Positions 34,326 through 43,108 of a DNA stretch of 46,024 nt are shown here, piece after piece. The DNA lies in contig NZ_CAKQFJ010000017.1 in assembly GCF_934230905.1 (NCBI RefSeq), positions 1 to 46,024 on the forward strand, given 5' to 3'. The DNA comes from an uncultured Veillonella sp. (GTDB taxonomy: Bacteria; Bacillota; Negativicutes; Veillonellales; Veillonellaceae). Numbering within the stretch: the stretch's first letter is position 1; every line of letters starts with the position of its first letter. The notes beneath the pieces are model-generated. The model was not told the origin of the DNA and ran no database searches. It worked only from the letters and a program-made list of their open reading frames with translations. The translations under genes and the position numbers were made by a program.

Positions 34326-35263
34326 TGAAACGATATTTTCTAGGAATTGACACAAGTTGTTATACGACGAGCTGTGCCATTATTGATGATGAACTAAATA
34401 TAGTAGGGGAAGCTCGAAAAATATTAGATGTAAAGCCAGGAATGAAGGGACTTCAACAATCTAACATGGTGTTTCAACATACAAAGGTATTGCCTCGTCT
34501 TATCGAAGAATTACCTCAAGTTCCATTATCGGGTATTGGTGTTAGTGCTTTTCCTAGACGCTCTGATGATTCTTATATGCCGGCCTTTCTTGTTGGTCAT
34601 GGTTTTGCTAGAACACTAAGTCATATGATGCAAGTACCAATGTATGAATTTGCTCATCAAGAAAATCATATTTTAGCAGCCCTACGGGAAATTGGACATG
34701 TCCCTACGTTTCCATTCTATAGCTTACATCTTTCTGGTGGTACTACAGAACTCGTTTTAACAGAATATAAAGGTAAGGGGATTTTTAAAAGCTCTATTAT
34801 CGGTGGTTCTAAGGATCTACAAGGAGGACAATTTGTTGATCGTGTAGGTGTTGCATTAGGTATTCAATTTCCTTGTGGCAAAGAATTAGAACTGCTTGCT
34901 TTACAAACAGATACGTATGATTCGTTACCTTCCTCTGTTAGAGACGGATGGATTAGCTTTGCTGGTCCTTGTAGTGCTGCACTACGTAATATTGAAAAAG
35001 GGGCGTCACCTGCATCTATGAGTAAGGCACTATTTAGTTGCATAGGAAATTCTCTAGAAAAATTATTAACCTATCATCTCAGATATACACCAGTATCAAC
35101 ATTAATTGCCGTTGGTGGTGTAATGAGTAATTCTATACTACGCAATCGTCTTAATGGTTTTTGCCATAAGAATAACGTAAATGTTCATTTTGCAAATCCT
35201 AAATTCTCTGTCGACAATGCTACGGGGAATGCTTATGGAGCATTTTTAGCAACACAAAAGTAG
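34325..35263 (+). CDS. Kae1/TsaD-like protein (paralogue, not the canonical TsaD)
   Basis: A 312-aa ASKHA-fold protein: GIDTSCYTTSCAII (8-21) corresponds to the GIETSCDETSVA phosphate loop, the HQENH pair (about 110-114) matches the iron-binding HxxxH of TsaD, and LHLSGGTTELV and AVGGVMSNSILR continue the fold. It lacks the usual TsaD sequence details and sits between nusB and xseA, as a known Firmicute paralogue does. Whether it acts in t6A formation, another transfer reaction or none is unknown. A true tsaD is expected elsewhere. Confidence 0.75.
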   Translation: MKRYFLGIDTSCYTTSCAIIDDELNIVGEARKILDVKPGMKGLQQSNMVFQHTKVLPRLIEELPQVPLSGIGVSAFPRRSDDSYMPAFLVGHGFARTLSHMMQVPMYEFAHQENHILAALREIGHVPTFPFYSLHLSGGTTELVLTEYKGKGIFKSSIIGGSKDLQGGQFVDRVGVALGIQFPCGKELELLALQTDTYDSLPSSVRDGWISFAGPCSAALRNIEKGASPASMSKALFSCIGNSLEKLLTYHLRYTPVSTLIAVGGVMSNSILRNRLNGFCHKNNVNVHFANPKFSVDNATGNAYGAFLATQK

Positions 35264-35270
35264 GTATATC

Positions 35271-36494
35271 GTGAATATATTGAGTATTACCCAATTAAAT
35301 AACTTAATAAAACGAACAATAGATAGAGAATATCTCTTAAAAAATGTCTATGTTAGTGGTACGATAACAAATGCTAAGCGTCATAGTAGTGGTCATATGT
35401 ATTTTTCCTTAAAGGATGAGGAATCATCTATAGATGTAACGATGTGGTCTAGCACGGTTCAAAGTAAAGGACTCGCTAATGCATTCCAAAATGGATTATT
35501 AGTAACAATCAAGGCATCCGTTAATTTCTATAACAAAATGGGCCGTTTAAATCTAATCGCATCGGATATGCAGGTTGGTTCTAAAAGCCCGTTACAGCTT
35601 GAATTCGATTCTCTGCAAAGAGAATTATCGGCATTGGGCTATTTTGATGATGCTCATAAACAACCAATACCTGTTCTATCAAGTTGTATCGGTATTGTTA
35701 CATCTTCTACAGGTGCTGTATTACACGATATATTACATATTAGTGAACATAGAAATCCACTTATGCAATTTAAATTATTCTCTGTACCAGTTCAGGGAAC
35801 AACAGCGGGTCCAATTATAGCTAAAGGAATTGAAGCTGCTGATAAAGATCCAGATGTTGATGTCATTATTGTCGGTCGTGGCGGTGGCTCAATGGAGGAT
35901 TTATGGTGCTTTAATGATAGAGTTGTTATCGAAGCTATTTACAATGCATCTACGCCTATTATTTCTGCAGTTGGTCATGAAACAGATTATACATTAGCTG
36001 ATTATGCTGCTGATATGCGTGGTGCTACACCTAGTCACGCCGCAGAAATTGCGGTGCTTCCATTGACTACACTACAACAGAATTTACGACAAAAATTTGA
36101 TTATTTACAATATGTAATGGAACAAACATTACAGCAAAAACGTATTGAATTAAGTACGATTTTTAATCGCCGACTTGGGTTTCCCGCATTACAGTTACTA
36201 CATAAACAAAATTCTCTTTTACAATCCTATAAGGAGAAATTACAAACTCTAGTATCACAACGATTACAGCAGGAAAAGCATAAACTTTCGCTAATAACAC
36301 AGGAATTATCACTACAAAATCCAATCCATTTGATGGTAAAAGGCTATTCTAAAATAGAAAAAGAGGGTCATACCATAAATTCAATTCAAAATATAGCCAA
36401 AGGAGATATATGTAACATTACATTGCGTGATGGTTCTATTAAAGCAGTTGTAGAGGAGGTAATACCGGATGGCAACATCGCTAAAAAGTTATGA
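35271..36494 (+). CDS. xseA: exodeoxyribonuclease VII large subunit
   Basis: A 407-aa XseA: N-terminal OB-fold (about 1-100, with HSSGHMYFSLKDEESSIDVTM), the catalytic domain with VGRGGGSMEDLWCFND and SAVGHETDYTLADYAADMRG, and a long coiled-coil region (about 260-350). With XseB it degrades single-stranded DNA in both directions. The start is GTG 35271 with only a weak TAGGT site. It overlaps xseB by 26 bp. Confidence 0.96.
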   Translation: MNILSITQLNNLIKRTIDREYLLKNVYVSGTITNAKRHSSGHMYFSLKDEESSIDVTMWSSTVQSKGLANAFQNGLLVTIKASVNFYNKMGRLNLIASDMQVGSKSPLQLEFDSLQRELSALGYFDDAHKQPIPVLSSCIGIVTSSTGAVLHDILHISEHRNPLMQFKLFSVPVQGTTAGPIIAKGIEAADKDPDVDVIIVGRGGGSMEDLWCFNDRVVIEAIYNASTPIISAVGHETDYTLADYAADMRGATPSHAAEIAVLPLTTLQQNLRQKFDYLQYVMEQTLQQKRIELSTIFNRRLGFPALQLLHKQNSLLQSYKEKLQTLVSQRLQQEKHKLSLITQELSLQNPIHLMVKGYSKIEKEGHTINSIQNIAKGDICNITLRDGSIKAVVEEVIPDGNIAKKL

Positions 36495-36675
36495 AAAAAA
36501 ATATAAAGCTCTTGAGGATATTGTTCGTCAACTTGATGATGGTGAGCTATCTATGTCAGAGTTGTTAAATCAATATAAAAAAGGCTTAACTTTAGTTAAA
36601 GAATGTGCAGATATGCTGGATTCTGTGGAAGGTGAAATCCAACAAATTATCGAAGAGGTACGCATTGGAGAGTAA
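36469..36675 (+). CDS. xseB: exodeoxyribonuclease VII small subunit
   Basis: A 68-aa helical protein with the XseB pattern: YEKKYKALEDIVRQLDDGELSMSELLNQYKKG-like order (shown here by LDDGELSMSELLNQYKKGL) and an acidic C-terminal coil. It coats and activates XseA. GAGGAGG inside the xseA end precedes the ATG. ispA starts 6 bp after its stop. Confidence 0.95.
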   Translation: MATSLKSYEKKYKALEDIVRQLDDGELSMSELLNQYKKGLTLVKECADMLDSVEGEIQQIIEEVRIGE

Positions 36676-36681
36676 TGAGCT

Positions 36682-37560
36682 ATGTTAAAGACATATTTAG
36701 AAACTAGCAAACAATCGATTGAACAATGGTTAAGTATCGTATTAAAGCCCCCTATACCAGAATATAAACAATTATATGAAGCAATGAACTATAGTTTATT
36801 GCAAGGGGGTAAACGGATTCGCCCTATTTTAACGAAAGCTGTTTTAGATGCAATGAAGCTTGATGCATCTTTATATAAAGAGTTTCTATGTGCATTGGAA
36901 TGTATTCATACATATTCACTGATTCATGATGATTTACCAGCTATGGATAATGATGATTATCGCCGAGGAAATTTAACCAATCATAAAGTATATGGAGATG
37001 GTATGGCCATTCTAGCCGGTGATGGTTTATTAACTTATGCTTTCCAACTTTGTAGTGAAAATACAACTGCATCAGCGGAGCAAAAAATTAAGGCTATTCA
37101 ATGTTTAGCTACTGCAGCTGGTCCTGCAGGCATGGTTGGTGGACAAGCTTTTGATCTACTTTCGGAAGGAAAACATATTCCTCTAGAAGAGTTAAAAGTT
37201 TTACATAGTGGGAAAACGGGCGCCTTATTTAATGCGGCTATTGAATTAGGACTTATCTTATCTAATGCTGATCGAGCAAAATATGCCGCCTATATGACAT
37301 ATGCAAATTGTCTTGGTTTGCTATTTCAGATTACAGATGATATCCTTGATGTAACCGGAACCATTGAAGAATTAGGGAAAACACCTGGTAGTGACATACG
37401 CCAGGATAAATCTACTTATGTTTCATTATTGGGTCTCGAACAAGCTCGTAAAGAAGCACAGGCAGTAGCACAAAAAGCACATTCTGCTTTATCAACAATA
37501 GAGGATAATACACACATACTAAGTGCTATTATTGATTATTTAATGGATCGTACACATTAA
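36682..37560 (+). CDS. ispA: polyprenyl (farnesyl/geranyl) diphosphate synthase
   Basis: A 292-aa trans-prenyltransferase with GGKRIRP (42-48), first aspartate-rich motif DDLPAMDNDD (83-92), and second motif QITDDILD at about 218-225. It condenses isopentenyl diphosphate with allylic diphosphates, most likely to farnesyl diphosphate for undecaprenyl carriers and quinones. Chain length cannot be fixed from sequence. xseA-xseB-ispA is a conserved order. Confidence 0.93.
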   Translation: MLKTYLETSKQSIEQWLSIVLKPPIPEYKQLYEAMNYSLLQGGKRIRPILTKAVLDAMKLDASLYKEFLCALECIHTYSLIHDDLPAMDNDDYRRGNLTNHKVYGDGMAILAGDGLLTYAFQLCSENTTASAEQKIKAIQCLATAAGPAGMVGGQAFDLLSEGKHIPLEELKVLHSGKTGALFNAAIELGLILSNADRAKYAAYMTYANCLGLLFQITDDILDVTGTIEELGKTPGSDIRQDKSTYVSLLGLEQARKEAQAVAQKAHSALSTIEDNTHILSAIIDYLMDRTH

Positions 37561-37580
37561 GCGTTAAAGGATGAAATAAT

Positions 37581-38066
37581 ATGTACCATATTTTAGAAGA
37601 AATTTGTCATAATTATATAGCTCAAGCAGCCTTTTGGGGATGGTTTTCAGCACAAGCCATTAAATTTTTATGGCAACTTATCCGATATCGTACATTGCGC
37701 TTAGAAAGACTAGTAGGTTCAGGAGGTTTTCCTAGTTCGCATACATCTTTTGTGATTTCTACTACAGCCGCATTATACTTAAAAAATGATGGTATTACTG
37801 ATATATTTGTCGTAGCATTAGTATTTTCTATTGTTGTCATGTATGATGCTTCCGGCGTACGTCGTGAAGCGGGTCGTCAAGCCAAAATATTAAACCAAAT
37901 TGTTGAGTATTTCAGTAAAAGAAATATTCCTGTTATTTTGAAAGACAGAGAAATTGCTTTAAAAGAATTACTTGGTCATACGCCTGTTGAAGTATTTGGT
38001 GGTTTAGTGTTGGGTATTTTAATAGCTTATATTCAATATTTCTTTGTATATAATGGTGTTATATGA
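37581..38066 (+). CDS. divergent PAP2 family membrane protein
   Basis: A 161-aa membrane protein of the YuiD/DUF212 type, a divergent PAP2 phosphatase. It has about four hydrophobic helices, GSGGFPSSHTSFV near residue 46 with the SSHTS phosphatase-like serine and histidine, and YDASGVRREAGRQAKILN. The substrate is unknown; location beside ispA would suit a prenyl phosphate, but this is inference. AAGGATG-like site precedes the ATG. The ATGA overlap with tlyA suggests coupling. Confidence 0.85.
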   Translation: MYHILEEICHNYIAQAAFWGWFSAQAIKFLWQLIRYRTLRLERLVGSGGFPSSHTSFVISTTAALYLKNDGITDIFVVALVFSIVVMYDASGVRREAGRQAKILNQIVEYFSKRNIPVILKDREIALKELLGHTPVEVFGGLVLGILIAYIQYFFVYNGVI

Positions 38067-38866
38067 GTAATAAAGAGCGTTTAGATATACTCCTTGTTAA
38101 TCGAGGATTATTTGAAAGTCGAGAAAAAGCAAAAGCCGCTATTATGGCCGGTCAAATCTTTATGGATACAATCCGTATCGACAAAGCAGGTACTAAGATT
38201 CCTTTAGATGCAAAACTTACTGTAAAAGGGAATACCTTACCTTATGTAAGTCGTGGCGGTTTGAAATTAGAAAAAGCTATTCAAATATATCCTATTGATT
38301 TAACTGATGCAGTTATGATTGATATCGGAGCAAGTACTGGCGGATTTACTGATTGTGCATTACAAAATGGTGCTTCTAAAGTGTTTGCTATTGATGTGGG
38401 CTATAATCAACTAGCTTGGAAGCTACGCCAAGATATGCGCGTAATCAATATGGAAAAACAAAATATCCGTGCTGTTACTCCAGAACAATTAGGTGAACTT
38501 GTAGACTTTATATCTATTGATGTGGCATTTATATCTCTTGATAAAGTATTACCTGTTGCCACAACACTATTAAAAGATACAGGTTCACTAGTAGCTCTTA
38601 TAAAACCACAGTTTGAAGCTGGCAAAGAAAAAGTTGGTAAAGGTGGTATTGTTCGCGATAGAGCTGTGCATGAAGAAGTGCTTCAACGTATATTACAAGT
38701 TGCTTATGATTGCCAACTATATTTACATGGATTAACTTTCTCACCAATCAAAGGAACAGAAGGCAATATTGAGTTTTTAGGCTATTTTACAAAATCTAAA
38801 GAAAGTGCATTATCTATAACTAATGAGTTGATTACAGCCGTTGTAGATGAGGCTCACAAACTATAG
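38063..38866 (+). CDS. tlyA: TlyA family rRNA methyltransferase
   Basis: A 267-aa protein: N-terminal S4 domain (ERLDILLVNRGLFESREKAK, about 4-23) and a FtsJ-like methylase domain with SRGGLKLEKAI, IDIGASTGGFTDCAL and the LIKPQFEAGKEKVGKGG segment. It resembles Mycobacterium TlyA, which 2'-O-methylates rRNA, although Firmicute members are often annotated hemolysin A. The S4 domain and the ATGA overlap with the PAP2 gene are clear. nadK follows 11 bp later. Confidence 0.9.
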   Translation: MSNKERLDILLVNRGLFESREKAKAAIMAGQIFMDTIRIDKAGTKIPLDAKLTVKGNTLPYVSRGGLKLEKAIQIYPIDLTDAVMIDIGASTGGFTDCALQNGASKVFAIDVGYNQLAWKLRQDMRVINMEKQNIRAVTPEQLGELVDFISIDVAFISLDKVLPVATTLLKDTGSLVALIKPQFEAGKEKVGKGGIVRDRAVHEEVLQRILQVAYDCQLYLHGLTFSPIKGTEGNIEFLGYFTKSKESALSITNELITAVVDEAHKL

Positions 38867-38877
38867 GAGATAAATAT

Positions 38878-39762
38878 ATGCGTATTGGTTTTTTCCCCAA
38901 TATGGGTAAAAGTACAATCATGGCTGTTCTTAAAATGGCAGCTCATATCTGTAAAGAAGAACACATAGAAGTATATTTACCAGATGATCTAGAAATACCT
39001 GATACTTATAAGGTATTACAACTACCAAAGGAAAATGTACTTCCTAGACCCGAAATTTTTAAACATATTGATGTAGCATTTAGTTTTGGTGGCGATGGTA
39101 CCATCATTCATTTAGCACGACAAATTTTCTCTTATAATATACCTGTATGTGGTATTAACTTAGGTGAACTAGGGTTCTTAAATCAAATTGAAGTCCATCA
39201 ATTACAAAGTCATATTAAACGTATTGCAAAAGGTGATTATACGATTGAAAAAAGAGGACATCTTCACGCTTATGTAGACAGAGAAGATGGTACAAAAGAT
39301 GAACTTGTTCCCATTATTAATGAAATTGTAATCACACGATCGGAACCTGCAAAAATGGCACGTATTAATTTGGCTGTTAATGGACAACATACTCAAATGT
39401 ATCCTTCAGATGGGCTTATTATTTCGTCTGCTACAGGTTCTACAGGCTATAATTTATCTGCCGGTGGTCCAATAATGAAACCAGATAACCGATCAATTAT
39501 CGTAACGCCAGTAGCTCCTCATTTAATTCAAGGAATTTCAATGGTCTTAGAAGAAAATGATACTATTCAAATAACTATGCCAGAAAGAGAACCTAAACTA
39601 CATATTTGTATAGATGGTACATTTGATTATTCATTCACTAATAAAGAATCCTTACACGTTTCATCAAATCCAGTATATTGTTTATTCGTTCGATTTAAAG
39701 ACCAATGTTTCTTTGGTACATTATTTAAAAAATTAGCATCTCGTAGGGACGAATTATTATAA
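38878..39762 (+). CDS. nadK: NAD kinase
   Basis: A 294-aa NAD kinase: GGDGT (71-75) in FSFGGDGTIIHLA, NLGELGFLNQIE, and the NAD-binding SDGLIISSATGSTGYNLSAGGP motif. It phosphorylates NAD to NADP. It is in the conserved tlyA-nadK-argR-recN cluster of Firmicutes, here with a methylase inserted before argR. AGGAGA precedes the ATG. Confidence 0.96.
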   Translation: MRIGFFPNMGKSTIMAVLKMAAHICKEEHIEVYLPDDLEIPDTYKVLQLPKENVLPRPEIFKHIDVAFSFGGDGTIIHLARQIFSYNIPVCGINLGELGFLNQIEVHQLQSHIKRIAKGDYTIEKRGHLHAYVDREDGTKDELVPIINEIVITRSEPAKMARINLAVNGQHTQMYPSDGLIISSATGSTGYNLSAGGPIMKPDNRSIIVTPVAPHLIQGISMVLEENDTIQITMPEREPKLHICIDGTFDYSFTNKESLHVSSNPVYCLFVRFKDQCFFGTLFKKLASRRDELL

Positions 39763-39777
39763 GGAGTGTGACGTTGT

Positions 39778-40353
39778 ATGATTAATATCAACAATGCAGT
39801 TCAATTTCAGCATCTCATTTGGGACCGTATTATGAAGTCTGCATCTGTTGTAGTTGATGCAACATGTGGCAATGGACATGATTTATTATATTTAGCAGAA
39901 CGAGCTCAACCAGAATGTCATCTATATGGTATAGATATTCAAGAACAAGCTCTTAATGCTAGTAGAGAATTATTAGCATCAAAAAAATTACATTCTAATG
40001 TTACAATTACATTCTTACACAATTCTCATGATATTGCACTTCATCAAGCGATTAAAGAAAATACCATTGATTTAATTATTTTTAATTTAGGCTATTTACC
40101 AGGTGGAGATCATAGTATTATAACCCAGCCCAAAAATACGATTGAAGCCTTACATAATGCTTTTCCAAAATTAGCTAAGGATGGCATTATAACTATCGTA
40201 GCATACCCTGGTACGCCTGAAGGTATGGAAGAAAAGGATGTATTACATACTTATATTTCCAAGTTAGATCAATCTAAGTACAATGTGTGTCATTGGCAAC
40301 CAATTAATCAAGCTAATCATCCGCCTGAACTATATTTAATTCAAAAACGTTGA
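39778..40353 (+). CDS. mnmM: tRNA mnm5s2U methyltransferase MnmM (YtqB family)
   Basis: A 191-aa class I methylase with SAM motif DATCGNGHD (27-35) and the catalytic-like NLGYLPGGDH segment near residue 102. The pattern matches YtqB of Bacillus, which methylates aminomethyl-thiouridine 34 in tRNA as MnmM. The assignment to this reaction follows the family, not this sequence alone; it was formerly called rRNA methylase. AAGGAGTG lies 12-18 bases before the ATG. It ends the unit, with a strong terminator at 40417. Confidence 0.8.
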   Translation: MININNAVQFQHLIWDRIMKSASVVVDATCGNGHDLLYLAERAQPECHLYGIDIQEQALNASRELLASKKLHSNVTITFLHNSHDIALHQAIKENTIDLIIFNLGYLPGGDHSIITQPKNTIEALHNAFPKLAKDGIITIVAYPGTPEGMEEKDVLHTYISKLDQSKYNVCHWQPINQANHPPELYLIQKR

Positions 40354-40416
40354 TTTCTGATTAAAATTAATATTTAGTGAAATACTCTATAGTTTTATTA
40401 TACTAAAAATGCATAA

Positions 40417-40457
40417 TGCAAAATAAAAGACCCTTAGAAGGGTCTTTTATTTATGCA
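40417..40457. terminator. terminator after mnmM
   Basis: AAATAAAAGACCCTT (40421-40435) and AAGGGTCTTTTATTT (40438-40452) are perfect complements with a 2-base gap; TGCA at each outer end extends the stem. Strong, and it isolates argR transcription. The remaining part of the 341-bp gap 40354-40694 is AT-rich with the palindromes listed separately and no gene. Confidence 0.9.
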
Positions 40458-40513
40458 ATATATCAATAAAAATCATTAATCATAAATTCTGTATAAATAG
40501 ATGAATCATGTAT

Positions 40514-40638
40514 TATGTGTATTTATAAGAAAATACATATTATTAAATTTAAAAATTATTAATTATTAATATAACATGCATAACACGTATACTATATACG
40601 GAATATACCATATATTAATTATGAATATATGGTATAAT
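40514..40638 (+). promoter_or_regulatory. argR promoter region with three palindromes
   Basis: TATACCATATATT (40604-40616) and AATATATGGTATA (40624-40636) are a perfect 13-bp inverted repeat. It covers the -10 TATAAT (40633-40638), which is preceded by TGG. CGTATA/TATACG (40586-40591/40595-40600) and GTATTT/AAATAC (40519-40524/40531-40536) are further dyads. The repressor ArgR could bind here and autoregulate, but a standard 18-bp ARG box was not identified. Confidence 0.45.
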
Positions 40639-40694
40639 AATGTAAGAAAGATACTATTCTCTTTTATGTGCAAGTTTAAAAAAGGGAGCAAAAA

Positions 40695-41150
40695 ATGAAA
40701 CGCTATCGTTATAACAAAATTAAGGAAATTGTCCAGTCTAAGGCTATTGAAACACAAGAGGAGTTAGCAGCTGCTTTATTACAAGAAGGCATAGAAGTAA
40801 CACAGGCTACTGTTTCTCGTGATATCAAAGAACTAATGCTAATTAAAATACCTACTGGCGATGGACATTATCGGTATGCATTATCTCCAGAAGAAAATGT
40901 GGTTTTATCACGTAGTCGTATAAATCGCTTATTCCAAGACTCCTTAATTAAGGTTGACCATAGTTTAAACCAAATTGTATTACATACAATTCCAGGCTCT
41001 GCTCAATCTGTAGCTTTTTCTATTGATCATGCAAAATGGTCTGAATTAATTGGCACACTAGCTGGCGATGATACAATCTTACTTATCGCACGCTCTGAAG
41101 AAGATGTTCCTACCGTACTTACAAGAATTCAAGATTTAATGAAGGATTAA
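40695..41150 (+). CDS. argR: arginine repressor ArgR
   Basis: A 151-aa regulator: N-terminal winged helix (about 1-65) with the recognition region VTQATVSRDIKELML (35-49), and a C-terminal arginine-binding oligomerisation domain with AGDDTILLIA. It represses arginine synthesis genes when arginine binds. AAAGGGAG precedes the ATG. It has its own promoter behind a terminator and precedes recN by 6 bp, the classic Firmicute argR-recN pair. Palindromes over its promoter suggest autoregulation. Confidence 0.95.
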   Translation: MKRYRYNKIKEIVQSKAIETQEELAAALLQEGIEVTQATVSRDIKELMLIKIPTGDGHYRYALSPEENVVLSRSRINRLFQDSLIKVDHSLNQIVLHTIPGSAQSVAFSIDHAKWSELIGTLAGDDTILLIARSEEDVPTVLTRIQDLMKD

Positions 41151-41156
41151 AATTAT

Positions 41157-42821
41157 ATGTTAACGCAAATGAGCATTCGCAACTTTGCGTTGATTGAGCA
41201 AATGAATATTTCATTTAAAGATGGCATTACTATCTTTACCGGCGAAACTGGGGCAGGTAAATCCATACTAATGGATGCTTTCAGTATTCTATTAGGAGAA
41301 CGAGCTAGTAGCGAGTTTATTCGTCATGGTAAAGATAGTTTTGTTATAGATGGTATATTTGATATTGCCAATCACCAAAGTTTATTAGATGTATTAAAGT
41401 CTAAAAATATCATAGTAGAAGATAATCAACTTATTTTATCTAGATCTTTTAATATATCTGGTAAATCCATAATATTAGCCAATGATCAACCAATACCTTT
41501 AAAAGCATTAAAAGAGATTGGCTTATTATTAGCAGATATTCATGGACAATATAGCAATCAAAAACTTTTAAAACCCGATTCACATCACGAATATTTAGAT
41601 AGTTATAACGAAGCTGGTATACAGGCATATGCAACATATAAATCAGCTTACAAAGAATATAAAACAGCTAAACAAGCATTAGATAATTTGTCTGAAAATA
41701 TGGCTGAACGGGCCCGCGAACTCGATATGCTTCGTTTTCAGATTGATGAAATCGAAGATGCTGGATTACAAATAGGGGAAGATGAATCTATCTCAGAAGA
41801 ATTAAAACGTTTAGATAGTTTTGATCATATAGATAAAGTGCTCAGCTCTTGTTATGATGTGTTTTATAGTGGACGACACCCTTTATTAGAGACAGTTAAT
41901 ACAATTAAAGTAGAAGTAAATGATCTTATTAAATATGATGATCAAGTTAAAGACATTTCAGAACTTGTCAATTCTGCTTACTTTCAATTAGAAGAAGCTG
42001 CACAATCCCTTGATCGATATCGCGATTCTATCAGTTATGACGAAGAACGTTATGCATATTGTCAAGATAGAGATTCTATAATTTATGGTCTTAAAAAGAA
42101 ATATGGAGATACCGTTCAAGATATACTAAATTATGAAGATAAAGCTCAACAACGATTAGAGGAATTGGAGTCTAAGGTTTACGAACAAGGTGAATTAGAG
42201 CAACAATTAATTGAAAAAGAAAAATCTGCTAAAAAAGCATTAGTTACATTGAATTCTATACGCCGGGAAAATGCTGAAATAATAGCAAAACAATTACAAA
42301 CAGAAATTATTGATTTAGGAATGGAAAAAGGGGATATTCGATTTTACATAGAGGAATGTGAAGAACTCCTACCTTTAGGTGCTAAATCAATTGAATTATT
42401 ATTTACTGCTAATAAAGGCGAACAACTATTACCACTACATAAAGTCGCATCTGGTGGCGAATTAGCACGTATTGCGTTAGCATTTAAATCAGTATTTCGT
42501 ACCGACAATCATAAAACGCTAGTATTTGATGAAATAGACGTTGGTATAAGTGGTGATATTGCAGTTAAAGTAGCAGAAAAAATTTTAGCATTGTCCAAAA
42601 CCAATCAAGTTTTTTGTATCACTCATTTGCCACAAACCGCTAGTATAGCAAAACAGCATTATCATTTGGCTAAGTCAGAATATAATGGTAGAACAATTTC
42701 AACGTTATCTGAATTAAGCGATAAAGAGCGACTTTCACAAATTGCCTCTATGATGTCTGGTAAAGGAATGTCTAGTACTGCACTTGCTGCTGCACAAGAA
42801 CTTATTGATCATTTTCATTGA
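41157..42821 (+). CDS. recN: DNA repair protein RecN
   Basis: A 554-aa SMC-like ATPase: Walker A GETGAGKS (29-36), an internal coiled-coil region (about 160-370), the signature ASGGELARIALAFK, and Walker B TLVFDEIDVGISG. It tethers DNA ends during double-strand-break repair. It follows argR by 6 bp with no clear ribosome site, suggesting coupling. Its TGA lies in the -35 box of the dapB promoter (42818-42823). Confidence 0.96.
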   Translation: MLTQMSIRNFALIEQMNISFKDGITIFTGETGAGKSILMDAFSILLGERASSEFIRHGKDSFVIDGIFDIANHQSLLDVLKSKNIIVEDNQLILSRSFNISGKSIILANDQPIPLKALKEIGLLLADIHGQYSNQKLLKPDSHHEYLDSYNEAGIQAYATYKSAYKEYKTAKQALDNLSENMAERARELDMLRFQIDEIEDAGLQIGEDESISEELKRLDSFDHIDKVLSSCYDVFYSGRHPLLETVNTIKVEVNDLIKYDDQVKDISELVNSAYFQLEEAAQSLDRYRDSISYDEERYAYCQDRDSIIYGLKKKYGDTVQDILNYEDKAQQRLEELESKVYEQGELEQQLIEKEKSAKKALVTLNSIRRENAEIIAKQLQTEIIDLGMEKGDIRFYIEECEELLPLGAKSIELLFTANKGEQLLPLHKVASGGELARIALAFKSVFRTDNHKTLVFDEIDVGISGDIAVKVAEKILALSKTNQVFCITHLPQTASIAKQHYHLAKSEYNGRTISTLSELSDKERLSQIASMMSGKGMSSTALAAAQELIDHFH

Positions 42822-42846
42822 CTAAACTCTCATAATTACTTATACT
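42818..42846 (+). promoter_or_regulatory. dapB operon promoter
   Basis: TTGACT (42818-42823) overlaps the recN stop; 17 bp later is TATACT (42841-42846). The predicted start near 42853 is the 5' end of the lysine riboswitch. Confidence 0.8.
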
Positions 42847-42852
42847 TATTAT

Positions 42853-43035
42853 ATTAACTCAATAATAGGGTAGAGGTGCGAGTATAAATAGTCATCATGA
42901 TGAGTCGGCAAACAATGAATCATGACAAAAGGTATACTTGCCGAAGTGCGATGATAGCCAAATCATCGTGCTGGTTGTCTATTTAATAGGTAGATGACTG
43001 TCATCAATACTGAAATTGATGGAGTGCTATCATAA
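42853..43035 (+). promoter_or_regulatory. lysine riboswitch (L-box)
   Basis: The L-box landmarks are present in order: GGTAGAGGTGCG (42869-42880) with AGTA after it, TTGCCGAAG (42938-42946), GTGCTGG (42968-42974), GATGACTGTCA (42993-43003) and a closing GGAGTGCTATCAT (43021-43033). This is the lysine aptamer family known upstream of lysine synthesis genes. A terminator hairpin and dapB follow, so lysine should cause termination in front of dapB-asd-dapA. The individual helix pairings were not folded computationally. Confidence 0.9.
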
Positions 43036-43068
43036 TTCTTGTTTAATAAACGATATTTCGTATATATT

Positions 43069-43098
43069 AAGCCAGTGGATACCTCCACTGGCTTTTTT
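43069..43098 (+). terminator. terminator of the lysine riboswitch
   Basis: GCCAGTGGA (43071-43079), loop TACC, TCCACTGGC (43084-43092), then six T; the preceding AA extends the stem. The dapB ribosome site GGAGG begins at 43099, directly after the T run. Confidence 0.92.
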
Positions 43099-43108
43099 GG
43101 AGGTAAAT

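Noticed and set aside
43016..43108. 31-residue N-terminal extension of DapB
   Set aside because: It translates the end of the lysine riboswitch and its terminator; DapB begins at the ATG following GGAGG.
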